Shown piece after piece: positions 51,194 to 60,208 of a stretch of 64,000 bases of DNA. The notes beneath the pieces were generated by a model. The model did not search any database. It worked only from the letters and a program-made list of their open reading frames with translations, and had not been told where the DNA came from. The stretch comes from Roseiarcus sp963737365 (GTDB taxonomy: Bacteria > Pseudomonadota > Alphaproteobacteria > Rhizobiales > Beijerinckiaceae). The stretch lies in the NCBI GenBank assembly GCA_963737365.1, contig CAVTSD010000007.1:434001-498000 (forward strand), given 5' to 3'. Every line of letters starts with the position of its first letter. Within the stretch, counting starts at the first letter, position 1. The position numbers and the translations under genes were made by a program.

Positions 51194-51960
51194 CGGGCGA
51201 GCGTCGCGAGTTCGAAGGCAAGGTCGCGATCGTCACCGGCGGCGGCGCGGGGATCGGCTATGCGATCGCTCGCGCCTTCGCACGTGAGGGCGCGCGGGTT
51301 GCGATTGCGGGGCGCACCGGGGACACGCTGACGCATGCGGCGAAGGCGATCGAGGAGGAATGCGGCGGGTCGATCCTCGCGGTAAAAGCCGACGTCGCCG
51401 ATGCGGCCGACTGCGAGCGGCTGATCGCGGCGACCGTCGACCATCTGGGCGCGGTCGACATCCTAGTCAACAACGCCGCGTTGTTCGCGGTTTTGCCTAT
51501 TATGGAAGCGGACGCCGGCGAGGCCGCCCGTTTTTTTGCGGTCAACGCAATTGGCCCTCTGAACGCGGCGCGGGCGTTCGCGGGTTGGGCGATCGATCAC
51601 AAACGCAAGGGCGCGATCGTCAACGTCAGCAGCATCGCCGCCGGCCGGCCTGCGCCGGGTCTTGGGCTTTATTCAGCAACGAAGGCGGCGCTGGACAGTC
51701 TGACGCGGACGATGGCGGTCGAATGGGCGGGGAAGGGGCTTCGCGTCAACGCGGTTGCACCGGGCCACGTCGCGACCGAGGGAGTGCTCAAGGATCTCGA
51801 GACTGGAAGGCTGGACAAGAAGACTTTGCTGGGGAATATCCCCGCAGGCCGCATCGCCGATGGCGACGACATCGCAGACGCCGTTTTGTTTCTATGCAGC
51901 GACCGCGCCCGCCATATCCTGGGCCATGTGCTGACGATTGATGGCGGGGAGAGTTTTTAG
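51190..51960 (+). CDS. SDR oxidoreductase coupled to pterin dehydratase
   Basis: A 256-residue classical SDR with TGGGAGIG near 17, NNAA near 93, catalytic YSATK near 159 and terminal TIDGG. GTG start overlapping the phhB stop by 4 bases. Coupling to phhB could suggest a dihydropteridine reductase-like role, but the sequence looks like a general SDR, so this is only a hint. Confidence 0.85.
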   Translation: MTGERREFEGKVAIVTGGGAGIGYAIARAFAREGARVAIAGRTGDTLTHAAKAIEEECGGSILAVKADVADAADCERLIAATVDHLGAVDILVNNAALFAVLPIMEADAGEAARFFAVNAIGPLNAARAFAGWAIDHKRKGAIVNVSSIAAGRPAPGLGLYSATKAALDSLTRTMAVEWAGKGLRVNAVAPGHVATEGVLKDLETGRLDKKTLLGNIPAGRIADGDDIADAVLFLCSDRARHILGHVLTIDGGESF

Positions 51961-51975
51961 GCCGACGTCCAACAA

Positions 51976-52179
51976 TCATTCGGCCGGAAAATAATGGCTG
52001 CTCTCGTCGTCGCTCTTCGCGGGCGCCTCTTGGCAGCTCCAGTCCTCAAGCGAACACACCCACACCGTCGCCGAGAGGGCCGCGCCAACGAAAAGGATCT
52101 GCTGGTACAGAGCCCAATCAATGGCGACAAGGACACAAAGAAGGGTTACGATGAAGGAAATCGGCAGGATCGGGGACAT
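51976..52179 (-). CDS. Small two-helix membrane protein, paralog A
   Basis: A 67-residue protein starting MSPILPISFIVTLLCVLVA, with two hydrophobic helices (about 3-22 and 30-45) and an acidic tail (CQEAPAKSDDESSHYFPAE). It is paralogous to the gene at 52476-52682: both start MSPILPIS and share LFVGAALSAT / VCSLE. A TTG at 52200 would add seven residues, but the paralog starts at the aligned Met. EcfG-type promoter upstream at 52228-52252. Function unknown. Confidence 0.72.
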   Translation of the reverse strand: MSPILPISFIVTLLCVLVAIDWALYQQILFVGAALSATVWVCSLEDWSCQEAPAKSDDESSHYFPAE

Positions 52180-52227
52180 ATCGTGACCCAATGACGGCAA
52201 GACTGGCGCTCTTCGCCATATTTGCCA

Positions 52228-52252
52228 AACCAGCGCCGACCTGCCTTGTTCC
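52228..52252 (-). promoter_or_regulatory. EcfG-type promoter for paralog A
   Basis: On the minus strand GGAAC-N16-GGTT, one change from consensus, ending 49 bases before the ATG at 52179. Confidence 0.72.
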
Positions 52253-52475
52253 GTGCCGAAAAATATAAGTTAGGAAAAAGTTTATTTTGTTCTCGCGGGG
52301 CCTCCACTGGGCAGAGAGGGTGCCGGGGACCAAGCGTTAGTTGGTTAAACTGCCGCGCAGGTGGATGAGATTTAGGCCGCCCGCGGCGAAGATTTCGCGA
52401 TCCTAGTTCTCACGATCTAGGGGCGTAATAAAGCCCTCACCGTTTGACGGGCAGGACGCCCATTCAGCTTTGGAC
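52253..52475. other. Intergenic region between the two paralogs
   Basis: About 220 bases between the paralog A promoter and the paralog B stop. I see no gene; only a weak GGGC-N5-GCCC stem near 52451. Confidence 0.4.
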
Positions 52476-52682
52476 TTATCGGTCGGAATAATTGCGACGC
52501 CTGACCTCGTCGTCGCTGGGCACTGGAATCTCCCGCGCGCTCCAAGCTTCAAGCGAGCAGACAAGTATGGTCGCGGAGAGCGCCGCGCCTACGAACATGA
52601 GCTGCTGAAAAAGCACCCCCTCCACCGCCCCGTAGGTGCAAAGCAGCGTGACCAGGAGCGAAATTGGGAGGATCGGAGACAT
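52476..52682 (-). CDS. Small two-helix membrane protein, paralog B
   Basis: A 68-residue protein starting MSPILPISLLVTLLC, with hydrophobic helices at about 3-20 and 26-44, then an acidic, Arg-containing tail. About half its residues match paralog A (51976-52179). It has an exact EcfG-type promoter at 52735-52759 and a purine-rich AAAGAG upstream of the ATG. The pair arose by duplication. Function unknown; likely an envelope stress protein by regulation. Confidence 0.75.
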   Translation of the reverse strand: MSPILPISLLVTLLCTYGAVEGVLFQQLMFVGAALSATILVCSLEAWSAREIPVPSDDEVRRRNYSDR

Positions 52683-52734
52683 TCTCTTTAGTCCTTGGCG
52701 GCAAGCCCACTCGCGTGTCGCATCTGCCTTCCGA

Positions 52735-52759
52735 AACGCGAACCGCGCTGTTCGGTTCC
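52735..52759 (-). promoter_or_regulatory. EcfG-type promoter for paralog B
   Basis: On the minus strand GGAAC-N16-CGTT, exact consensus, ending 52 bases before the ATG at 52682. The rest of the gap to 53004 shows no other feature. Confidence 0.8.
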
Positions 52760-53003
52760 CGCTAGAACTCCATGGCGCGCGAGTTTCGTGAACTCCACCG
52801 CTGCATCGACTGCAAGATTCTTTGTATCATCCAACCTCGGCGGCGGTCGCCCTGAGGCGCGTCAAAGATGGCGATCGGTCCGCAAAGGATCCGTCCGCCG
52901 CAGTTGGACTCCAACCCAGACTCGCCTATACGCGTGTTAACAACCAATTTGCCGGGAGGCGTCTGGAGGCGGCCGCGATTCTCAGGCAATCGAGGCGCGT
53001 CCG

Positions 53004-53798
53004 ATGAGAAGCATCAAGGAGCCGATGAGCGGCAAGGATTATGAAAAGTCGCTCCGTAATCTGCAGGTCGACCTTTGCGCGCTGCAGGATTGGGTCAAGC
53101 ACAAGGGTTTGCGCGTGGTCGTCGTGTTCGAAGGCCGCGACGCCGCCGGCAAGGGCGGAACGATCAAGGCGATCACCGAGCGTGTAAGCCCGCGCGTATT
53201 CCGGGTGGTGGCGCTGCCAGCGCCCTCCGATCGCGAGAAGTCACAGCTCTACTTGCAGCGTTACATGCCTTATTTCCCGGCGGCCGGCGAGATCGTAATC
53301 TTCGACCGCAGCTGGTACAACCGGGCCGGCGTCGAATTTGTCATGGGTTTCTGCACCGAAGCCCAGCACAGCCGCTTCCTTGTGCTCTGTCCCGAGTTCG
53401 AGCACGCCATTGTCGACGACGGAATCATCCTCGTGAAGTTTTGGCTAGAGGTTAGCGACAAAGAGCAGGAGCGCCGCTTCCAGGCGCGCATCAGGGATCC
53501 CGTGCGACAGTGGAAGCTGAGCCCGATGGATCTCGCGTCGCGCAGCAAGTGGTACGAATATTCGCGAGCGCGCGATGTCATGCTCAAGGCGACCGATACG
53601 GACTTCGCACCCTGGATTATCGTTCCCTCCGACGATAAGAAGCGGGCGCGGCTCAACTGCATCCGCCACCTCTTGAGCACCATCCCGCACAAGGACGCGC
53701 CTCGGACCAAGATCAAGCTTCCGAAGCGTTCGACCAAGGGCGCTTATGACGATCTGGCGTCGCTCGAAGGCCTGCGGTTCGTGAAGGAAACGGCTTAG
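53004..53798 (+). CDS. ppk2: Polyphosphate kinase 2 family protein
   Basis: A 264-residue single-domain PPK2. Walker A is FEGRDAAGKGGTIKAI near residue 43, Walker B is IFDRSWYNRAGVE near 98, and lid-module Arg/Lys residues follow (SKWYEYSRARD near 178). It transfers phosphate between polyphosphate and nucleotides, usually making GTP or ATP from polyphosphate. It is separated by divergence from the stress paralogs. ATG 53004 has GAGG 8 bases upstream; a second ATG at 53025 follows AAGGAG closely. Confidence 0.92.
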   Translation: MRSIKEPMSGKDYEKSLRNLQVDLCALQDWVKHKGLRVVVVFEGRDAAGKGGTIKAITERVSPRVFRVVALPAPSDREKSQLYLQRYMPYFPAAGEIVIFDRSWYNRAGVEFVMGFCTEAQHSRFLVLCPEFEHAIVDDGIILVKFWLEVSDKEQERRFQARIRDPVRQWKLSPMDLASRSKWYEYSRARDVMLKATDTDFAPWIIVPSDDKKRARLNCIRHLLSTIPHKDAPRTKIKLPKRSTKGAYDDLASLEGLRFVKETA

Positions 53799-53820
53799 AC
53801 CAAGCGCGACGCGCGGCGCT

Positions 53821-55179
53821 TTAGCCCCGCTGCAACACAGCCATCACGCCCCCCGCGACAGAAAACAATGCCGCGTCGGCGTCCTTAAAACCAAGCAGCT
53901 GAAGTCCGAGCGGAAGGCCTTCGTCTTGAAGGACGGGGAGCGAGATCGCCGGGACGCCAAGCATCGATCCTGGTATCACGAACGCCGGGTCGCCCGTCCA
54001 GCTGAGGCCGACCGGGGCCGCGCCTGGCGCGGACAAGGTCAGGCAAGCGTCGAAGTCCTCCGCTAGCGCCAGATAGACGGCGCGCCGCCGGTCGCGTTCC
54101 GCAATATCGCGGCGATAGTCGTCGAGCGTCATCGTCTCGGCCCGAGCAGCAAGGTCAAGCATCGGCTGGCTGAGCTTGCTCGTGTCCCGCATGCGGTAGG
54201 TGTTGAGCGGCCAGCGCGACTCCCAGGCGATGATGTTATGGGAAAGCTCGCGCCCGTCGTGGATCGCGTCTTCGACGGAGGCGATTTTTTCATTTTCATG
54301 CCGCGACACGAGCAGGACGCCGGCTGACTTGAGCTTTGCCGCCGCCTCACCACACGCTTCCTTTGCTCCCGATGTCGCCACGGCCCAGCCGGCCGTTTCC
54401 AGAACCGCGAGCCGGCGCGGCGTCGATGGCGCGGGGCAGGTCGGCGGTCCATAGAGCCCCGGATGACCAGGATCGCCGCCCGCGCGGCGCGCGATCTCGT
54501 AGGCAACCTGCCAGGCCTCCGGCAGACTGGCGGCCAGCGGGCCATGCGTGCTCTGGGAAAGCGCGTCATGGCTGCCGCCGCGATTGATCGCGCCGACCGT
54601 CGGCTTGAAGCCGAAGCAGCCGCAGAAACTTGAGGGCCGCAAGATCGAGCCGAACACTTGCGTTCCAATTCCAACGCTGATTGCGCCAACGGCGACCGCC
54701 GCGCCCGAACCGCTGCTGGACCCCCCGGGCGTGCGGGTTACGTCCCACGGATTTTTGGTCGCACGTGGCTGCATCCAGGCGAACTCGGTCGTCACCGTCT
54801 TGCCGACGATCACCGCGCCCGCTTCTCGCAGCGCCGCGACGCTGGCTGCGTCGCGGTTCCCGCGATAGCCTGCAAACAGAGGAGATCCGTTCTCCGTGGC
54901 CATGTCGACGGTTTCGATGATGTCCTTGATTCCCACCGGCATGCCATCGATCCGCGAGAGCGGCTTGCCGGCGCGCCAACGCTCGGTCGAGCGATCCGCG
55001 GCCGTCCTCGCGGAGGCAAGATTCAGCGCGACGAAGGCTCCGATCTTTGGCTCCCAGGCTTCGAGTTGGACAAGGCAGCGCTCGAGGAATGCTCGGGGCG
55101 AGTCGTCGCCATTCGTGAAATCCGTCGTCGCCGGAAGAAAGGGCTGCATCCGGGGCGTAACAGCGTCGGGCGCGTCCAT
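53821..55179 (-). CDS. Amidase signature family enzyme
   Basis: A 452-residue amidase with the Ser-Ser-Lys triad. The Lys is in PVGIKDIIET near residue 84, and the Gly/Ser-rich signature GGSSSGSGAAVAVGAISVG near 155 holds the cis-Ser and nucleophile Ser. It hydrolyses carboxamides. Length typical. Not next to pyrimidine or GatAB genes, so a catabolic amidase is likely (inference). Faces the PPK2 gene with 23 bases between stops. Confidence 0.88.
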   Translation of the reverse strand: MDAPDAVTPRMQPFLPATTDFTNGDDSPRAFLERCLVQLEAWEPKIGAFVALNLASARTAADRSTERWRAGKPLSRIDGMPVGIKDIIETVDMATENGSPLFAGYRGNRDAASVAALREAGAVIVGKTVTTEFAWMQPRATKNPWDVTRTPGGSSSGSGAAVAVGAISVGIGTQVFGSILRPSSFCGCFGFKPTVGAINRGGSHDALSQSTHGPLAASLPEAWQVAYEIARRAGGDPGHPGLYGPPTCPAPSTPRRLAVLETAGWAVATSGAKEACGEAAAKLKSAGVLLVSRHENEKIASVEDAIHDGRELSHNIIAWESRWPLNTYRMRDTSKLSQPMLDLAARAETMTLDDYRRDIAERDRRRAVYLALAEDFDACLTLSAPGAAPVGLSWTGDPAFVIPGSMLGVPAISLPVLQDEGLPLGLQLLGFKDADAALFSVAGGVMAVLQRG

Positions 55180-55230
55180 TGGTTCCTCGTCATGTCGAAT
55201 GTTCCAGTATGGCGCGATTCAGACGGAGCT

Positions 55231-55283
55231 GTCATTGCGAGGAGTGCACAGACGAGCAATCCTAGGGAAATGTGGTTGCTCGT
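55231..55283. repeat. Decayed palindromic repeat
   Basis: GTCATTGCGAGGAGTGCACA is closely related to the left arm of the 22600 element; ACGAGCAA at 55252-55259 pairs with TTGCTCGT at 55276-55283. It lies in the amidase-HlyD gap, so the element is interspersed. Confidence 0.65.
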
Positions 55284-55346
55284 GTCTCCGGATCGCCGGA
55301 CCTCGGGCTCAGCCCCGAAGTCCTTCGATGACGTCCATGATTTGGA

Positions 55347-56336
55347 TCAGCCCGTCTGCCTCTCGTCGATCCAAACCGTCATGCCCGGCTCGAGCTTCGG
55401 CGTCGGGCCGATCGGGTCCGCGCGCAAAAGAAAGCTGTTGATGTCGTGGTCTCCGACCGCGCGCGCGGCGCGCCAGACCGCGAACTCGCCGAGCGGTCTG
55501 AACTCGGTGACTTTGGCTTCGAAACGATCGCCGGCGGCCGTCCGCAGAGCGATCTTCGAACCCATCGTCAACCCTTCCAGACGGTCCTCGCGGATCGTGA
55601 ACGTGAACCAGCGGGCGCCCTCGACGGCAAGTGTCAAAACCGGTTGGCCCGGAGAGATCGCTTCGCCGCGCTCGGCGATGAGAAGCCTTGTAACTCCGTC
55701 GACGGGCGAGGTCAGCGTCGTCTTGGCCAGCTGAGCCTCGAGGTCGGCGACCGTCGCCACCGCAAGGGCGACCTGGCGCTGCGCGATGGCGATCTCCTCC
55801 CTTGTCGGTCCAGCCTTGGTTTGGTCCAAGGCCGCATTGGCGAGAACGAGATTGGCTTCCGCCGTGCTCAAGGCCGCGGCGTCCTCGTCATACTGCTGCC
55901 GGCTCGCATAGTTCTTCGCCGCTAGCACGGAGACGCGGGCGAATTGCTCCTTGGCCAGCGTGACGTTGGAGGCGGCGATCGCCACGTTCTGCGTCGCCGT
56001 GTCGCGTTCTTCCTGGCGGACACCCGCCTGGACGTTGGCAAGGTTAGCGCGCGCGGATTCCGCGTTCGCCTTTGCCTCCTCAAGCGACGCTGCGACCTCC
56101 GGACTCGATAGCGCGGCGATCACCTCGCCCTGGCGGGTCTCCTGTCCTGGTTTCACGCCGATCGAAGCGAGCCGGGCTGAGATCTCGGGCGCGATGCGGA
56201 TCTCCGTCTCGTGCACGACGCCGATGAGCGACGGCCTCGGTTTGCGCTGTGTCTCGAACCGGAATGCGGCGGCTCCCGCCACTCCGATAAGAAGCACCAT
56301 CGCCAGGATCGCGGCGGTTCGGGCTCTTGGGTTCAT
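55347..56336 (-). CDS. HlyD-family periplasmic adaptor, second copy
   Basis: A 329-residue membrane fusion protein. N-terminal anchor (TAAILAMVLLIGVAGAAAF, about residues 7-26), lipoyl half (EIRIAPEISARLASIGVKPG), a long coiled-coil hairpin (about 75-180), second lipoyl half (TTLTSPVDGVTRLLIAERGE) and beta-barrel. It shares the WRA-A-R-A-GD-D segment with the upstream adaptor at 58661, so the two are paralogs. Its start overlaps the permease stop by 4 bases. Confidence 0.87.
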   Translation of the reverse strand: MNPRARTAAILAMVLLIGVAGAAAFRFETQRKPRPSLIGVVHETEIRIAPEISARLASIGVKPGQETRQGEVIAALSSPEVAASLEEAKANAESARANLANVQAGVRQEERDTATQNVAIAASNVTLAKEQFARVSVLAAKNYASRQQYDEDAAALSTAEANLVLANAALDQTKAGPTREEIAIAQRQVALAVATVADLEAQLAKTTLTSPVDGVTRLLIAERGEAISPGQPVLTLAVEGARWFTFTIREDRLEGLTMGSKIALRTAAGDRFEAKVTEFRPLGEFAVWRAARAVGDHDINSFLLRADPIGPTPKLEPGMTVWIDERQTG

Positions 56337-58664
56337 GGGCGGGCCTCATTGCGGGAAGCAAAACCGGTCGCAAGGACGGCGAGCAGTCCGTAGACGATGG
56401 TCAGAGCCCACAAGGTCGCCCAGTCGCGCCTCACCTCCATGAGGCTCGCCCCCATCTGATTGATCCGAACCAATCCGTCGATGGCTGAGGTGCTCGGGAT
56501 GATGCGGCTTGCCGCTCGTATAAAATCGGGAAGGGCTTCGACCGGCCAGGATACGCCGACCTGGAAGAAGAGCGGGAGGCTGACGGCGATGAAGAGGAGA
56601 ATTGCGGTCTCGCGGCGGGTGAACCACGCGCTGACGAACTGGGCGAGGAAGCTCACAGAGAGCACGAAGGGAACCGCCATGAGGATGAGATCCTCGAGCC
56701 GTCCGAGCGTCGAAAAGCCGTAAACGCGCGGAAGCACGATCAGATAGAGCGCAAGCCCTGGCAGGGCGAAGCAGAGATGCGCAAGCGCCTGGCCGAAGAC
56801 GGCGCGCGCCCCGGATCGAAGCCATCGGTTCGCACGGCCGCCAAGGGCGTAAGTCGCTCCGCCCAGCGACGCAATGCCCAATAGCAGAGTTTGTTGCAGG
56901 ATGAGCAGGAAGGCGGCGGGGACGACGTAGCTGGCGTAGCCGCCCGTCGGGTTGAAGAGCGGCTGGGAGATGAACTCGATTGGCGAACTGCTACGGGTCA
57001 TCGCTGCATAGACGAGGCTTCCTTCGCTGCGCGCGCCACGCGTCGCAATGTCGGAAGAGATTGTCTCCGCGGCTTCCGATATGCCCTGCAGGGTTCGGCT
57101 GTAGAGAAGAAAATAGGCGGCGTCGACATAGGCCGCGATCCGCGCCTTCTCGCCGCGCAAGACCTGGCGCTCCGTGTCTTTTGGAATTGCGAGGATGGCG
57201 AAGACCTCGTGGCGGTCCATTGCCGATTGCGCGTCGGCGATGGTGTCGCTCCGCACTTTGACCGTGATCGCCTCGTCCGCGTTCAAAGCCTGCACGAGTT
57301 TTCGGCTGAGCTCGGTTTGATCCAGATCGACGACGGCGATCGGTAGGCTACGAAGAACTTGACCGAGATAGGGCTGGGGATAGAGCGCTCCATAGGCGAG
57401 TGGCGCAAGCACGATCAAACCGAGCACCCCCCGGTCGCCGAGAATGCGCTGGACCTCGTTGCTCATCGCGATCGCGACGCCTCGTCCGTAGCGCAGACGG
57501 ATCACGGGCGTCTCCTCGCGTCTCGATGGCGCAATGGCGATGGCGCGCAATCTCCCCCATGCGAGCGCGAAATAAAGGCAAGTAAGGGTGGCGAGGATCA
57601 TAAAGGGCGTGACGGAGTACGAAGCCGGCAGGCCGCGCGCCGCCTGGTCGAACAGCACCTGCAGATACCAGCGAAGGGGCAGGATCGAGCCCCAAGCTTG
57701 CGGGAAAGCTCCCATCGCCACGACGGGGAATCCCCACCCCTGCAAATCCGAAGGCCGGATTGCAGAAGAGCGCGATGAGGCTCAGGCCTGTCGGCAGCGC
57801 CTGAGTTAGCAGAACCAGCAAGGCGCCAAACGAGAGATAGGCGATGATCAGGAGGCAGGCTGAGGCAGCGACCAGCAACGGGTCGCCTCGAAAGGAGACG
57901 CCGTAGAGGACATGGATGATGGCCGCGTCCACCACCATCATCACGATGAAGATGGCGAAGAAGGGCAGGAACTTGCCGATGAGCGCGACCAGGGGCCGGC
58001 CGCCGGCGGCGCGCATCCACGCGCGTTTGCCGCGCTGGGAGAACTCCGAGCCGACGGCGTACCCTCCGGTGATCGCTACCACGACATGCAGCACAGTCGG
58101 CAGAACCGCCCGTAAGAGGAACTGGGCGAAGTTCAGCGCCGGGTTCGACAGGACATATTGCTCGGAGACGAGGACGCCCGGCTTGTAACCGCCGCCAGCC
58201 TCGTGCGGCAGCGTCGCGGTCGCCGCCGAAATCGCGCTTGAGATCGAGGAAGCTGCGTTGTTGCCGGGGGTGAGGTATTGGCGGTTGTAGAGCGACACCA
58301 CCTGCGGCCGTTTCCGGGCCAGAAGATCGCGCTCGAAGTTCTCGGGAATGTAGACGACCGCGATCGCATCGCCAGAGCGAACAGCCTGCATGGCGCTTCT
58401 CATGTCGCTTGATCGCTCGGCGATTTTGACGCCTGGCGCCGAGGCGATCGACTGGACATAGATGAGCGAAGTTGCGGATTGGTCGGCGTCGACAATAGCA
58501 ACGCGGAGGTTACGGATGACCGCGTTGCTGAATGTCAGCGTCAGGATGGCGAAGGCGAGAACGGGAACGAGCAGAGTTAGGATAAGCGCCACGCCATCGC
58601 GCTGCATCCATCGCAACTCGCGCGTCGCGACCAGAAGCAGGCCCGGTTTTGCTGGCGCTCTCAC
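56333..58664 (-). pseudogene. Double ABC-2 permease with a frameshift
   Basis: Two minus-strand frames join into one protein of about 776 residues made of two ABC-2 permease modules. Module 1 (58664 to about 57540) starts LLLVATRELRWMQRDGVALI, and module 2 starts near VAIAMSNEVQRILGDRGVLG. Each has one N-terminal helix, a large periplasmic loop and a C-terminal bundle of helices. The frame breaks after FCNPAFGFAGVG; removing one G from a GGGG run (CCCC at 57732-57735 on the plus strand) continues into FPVVAMGAFPQAW. The span is a multiple of three plus one. Flanked with 4-base overlaps by two HlyD genes; no ATPase gene adjacent. Confidence 0.83.
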
Positions 58665-59722
58665 TTGTGCTCAGCCGTCGGCCACTCGGCGTAAACGCTC
58701 ATCCCCGGTCGAAGGGCGGGAATCGGCGAGACGGGATAGGCGCGCACTTCAAAAGTTCTCAAGTCGAAATCGCCGGTCGCCCGCGTCGCGCGCCATCCAG
58801 CGTATTCGCCTCGCGTCTCTATAAGCTTGATCTCCGCCTCGATCTCCTGATCGCCGAGCGCCGGCGCGCGCATCTTAAACCGGTCGCCGACCTTGAGGCC
58901 TTTGACCAGATCCTCGCGCAGATTGAACCGGAGCCAGATATCGTTGAGGTCGATCAGCGAAAGAAGCGGCACGCCAGGCGAGACATATTCGCCGACCTCC
59001 GCCCCGATCTGATAGACCTGCGCGGCGATCGGCGCTTTGACGGTGAGCTCGTCGACGCTCGCCTTGATCGTATCGACGCTCGCCTGCGCTTTGAGTACGT
59101 TGGCCTCGGCGATCTCACGCTCTTCCTTGGTCGCCCCATTCACAGCTTCGTCGTAAGCGAGTTTGGCGCGATCCTGATCCCGTTTCGCCACGTCGCGCGA
59201 ATTCGTGACTTCGTCGAGACGTTGCAGCGGCGCGTTGCCTGAGCCGGCGAGATCCTTGATGCGAGCGTAGGTCTTGTCAGCGAGCGTGAAATTGGCGTCG
59301 GCGCTCTCAACCGCGGCTTTCTTCTGGGCAACGATTTCCGCGCGTGTGCCCACCAGAATGTTGTCGAGCTGGGCTTTTGCCACGTCAACGCCGGCCTCAG
59401 CCTGATGGAGTTTCGTGACCAGCTCGGGGTTGTCGATCACAAACAACAACTGCCCGGCGGCTACGTTTTCGCCGCGCTCCACAGGACGCTGGCCGACACG
59501 CCCGTCGACACGGGCGGCGATGTCGATGCGAGTCGCGTCCGCTTCGCCTTGAATGATGAGCGGCTCCGGCCGCGCCAGATACCAGATCGAAAGCCCTACG
59601 ATCGCAGCGAGGATGAGCGTTACGATGGCCGCCGCAGCCGTCGCGCTTCCCGTTGGCCGCTCGCGCTGTGGTTGGGCTTTGTCTCGAGTTTCCGGCGTCG
59701 CGCTCTCTTTCACATCCGTCAT
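58661..59722 (-). CDS. HlyD-family periplasmic adaptor, first copy
   Basis: A 353-residue membrane fusion protein starting MTDVKESATPETRDKAQ. A single anchor helix (AAAAIVTLILAAIVGLSIWYL, about 27-47) is followed by the lipoyl half (IDIAARVDGRVGQ), a coiled-coil hairpin (about 105-230), second lipoyl half (TVKAPIAAQVYQIGAEVGE) and beta-barrel. ATG 59722 has GGAG upstream; a start at 59800 is less likely. Its stop overlaps the double permease by 4 bases. First gene of the export operon. Confidence 0.88.
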   Translation of the reverse strand: MTDVKESATPETRDKAQPQRERPTGSATAAAAIVTLILAAIVGLSIWYLARPEPLIIQGEADATRIDIAARVDGRVGQRPVERGENVAAGQLLFVIDNPELVTKLHQAEAGVDVAKAQLDNILVGTRAEIVAQKKAAVESADANFTLADKTYARIKDLAGSGNAPLQRLDEVTNSRDVAKRDQDRAKLAYDEAVNGATKEEREIAEANVLKAQASVDTIKASVDELTVKAPIAAQVYQIGAEVGEYVSPGVPLLSLIDLNDIWLRFNLREDLVKGLKVGDRFKMRAPALGDQEIEAEIKLIETRGEYAGWRATRATGDFDLRTFEVRAYPVSPIPALRPGMSVYAEWPTAEHK

Positions 59723-59950
59723 GCGATGCTCGTCTCCGCCGCAAAGGCCGCTCGGCACAGATTGTCGCTCCCCGCCGCGCTGGAGCGCCACCATAAACAA
59801 CGAATGGACGCGCCGCTATTTGGAGTAGGCAATCGTCCCCGCTAATCACGACGTCAGGCGCAAGGTCATGGCCTCGGAAAGGGAGCGAATTTGAGGGAGA
59901 CGAAAGGAGCGCTTAAAGAGGCGGGGCGCGGGCGCATTGGAGATTGACGT

Positions 59951-60199
59951 ATGCGTTCATGCCTTTGCCTCGCGACGATGCTGGCGGTGTCCGGCTTGGC
60001 GGCCGCCGAGACGCCGCTGACGATCGGCCAGTTGCTCGCGCAAGGGTGGGAGATCGCGGGCTATGCAAGCGGCTACGACAACCGCACTTCGCTCATGCTG
60101 TTTCGCCACCAGGGCGTGAACGCGCTCGTTCAATGCGGAATTCTCTACGATGTGACGCGCAATCCGCGCACCATCGTCAATTGTTACGAGCTCAAGTAA
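59951..60199 (+). CDS. Small exported protein of unknown function
   Basis: An 82-residue protein with signal peptide MRSCLCLATMLAVSGLAAAE and a mature part of about 62 residues with two Cys (C63 and C78), possibly a disulfide. It reads TIGQLLAQGWEIAGYASGYDN and VQCGILYDVTRNPRTIVNCYELK. No family recognised. It stands alone, convergent with the SohB-like gene 9 bases away. The signal peptide and regular composition support a real gene. Confidence 0.65.
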   Translation: MRSCLCLATMLAVSGLAAAETPLTIGQLLAQGWEIAGYASGYDNRTSLMLFRHQGVNALVQCGILYDVTRNPRTIVNCYELK

Positions 60200-60208
60200 C
60201 GGCGCCGA

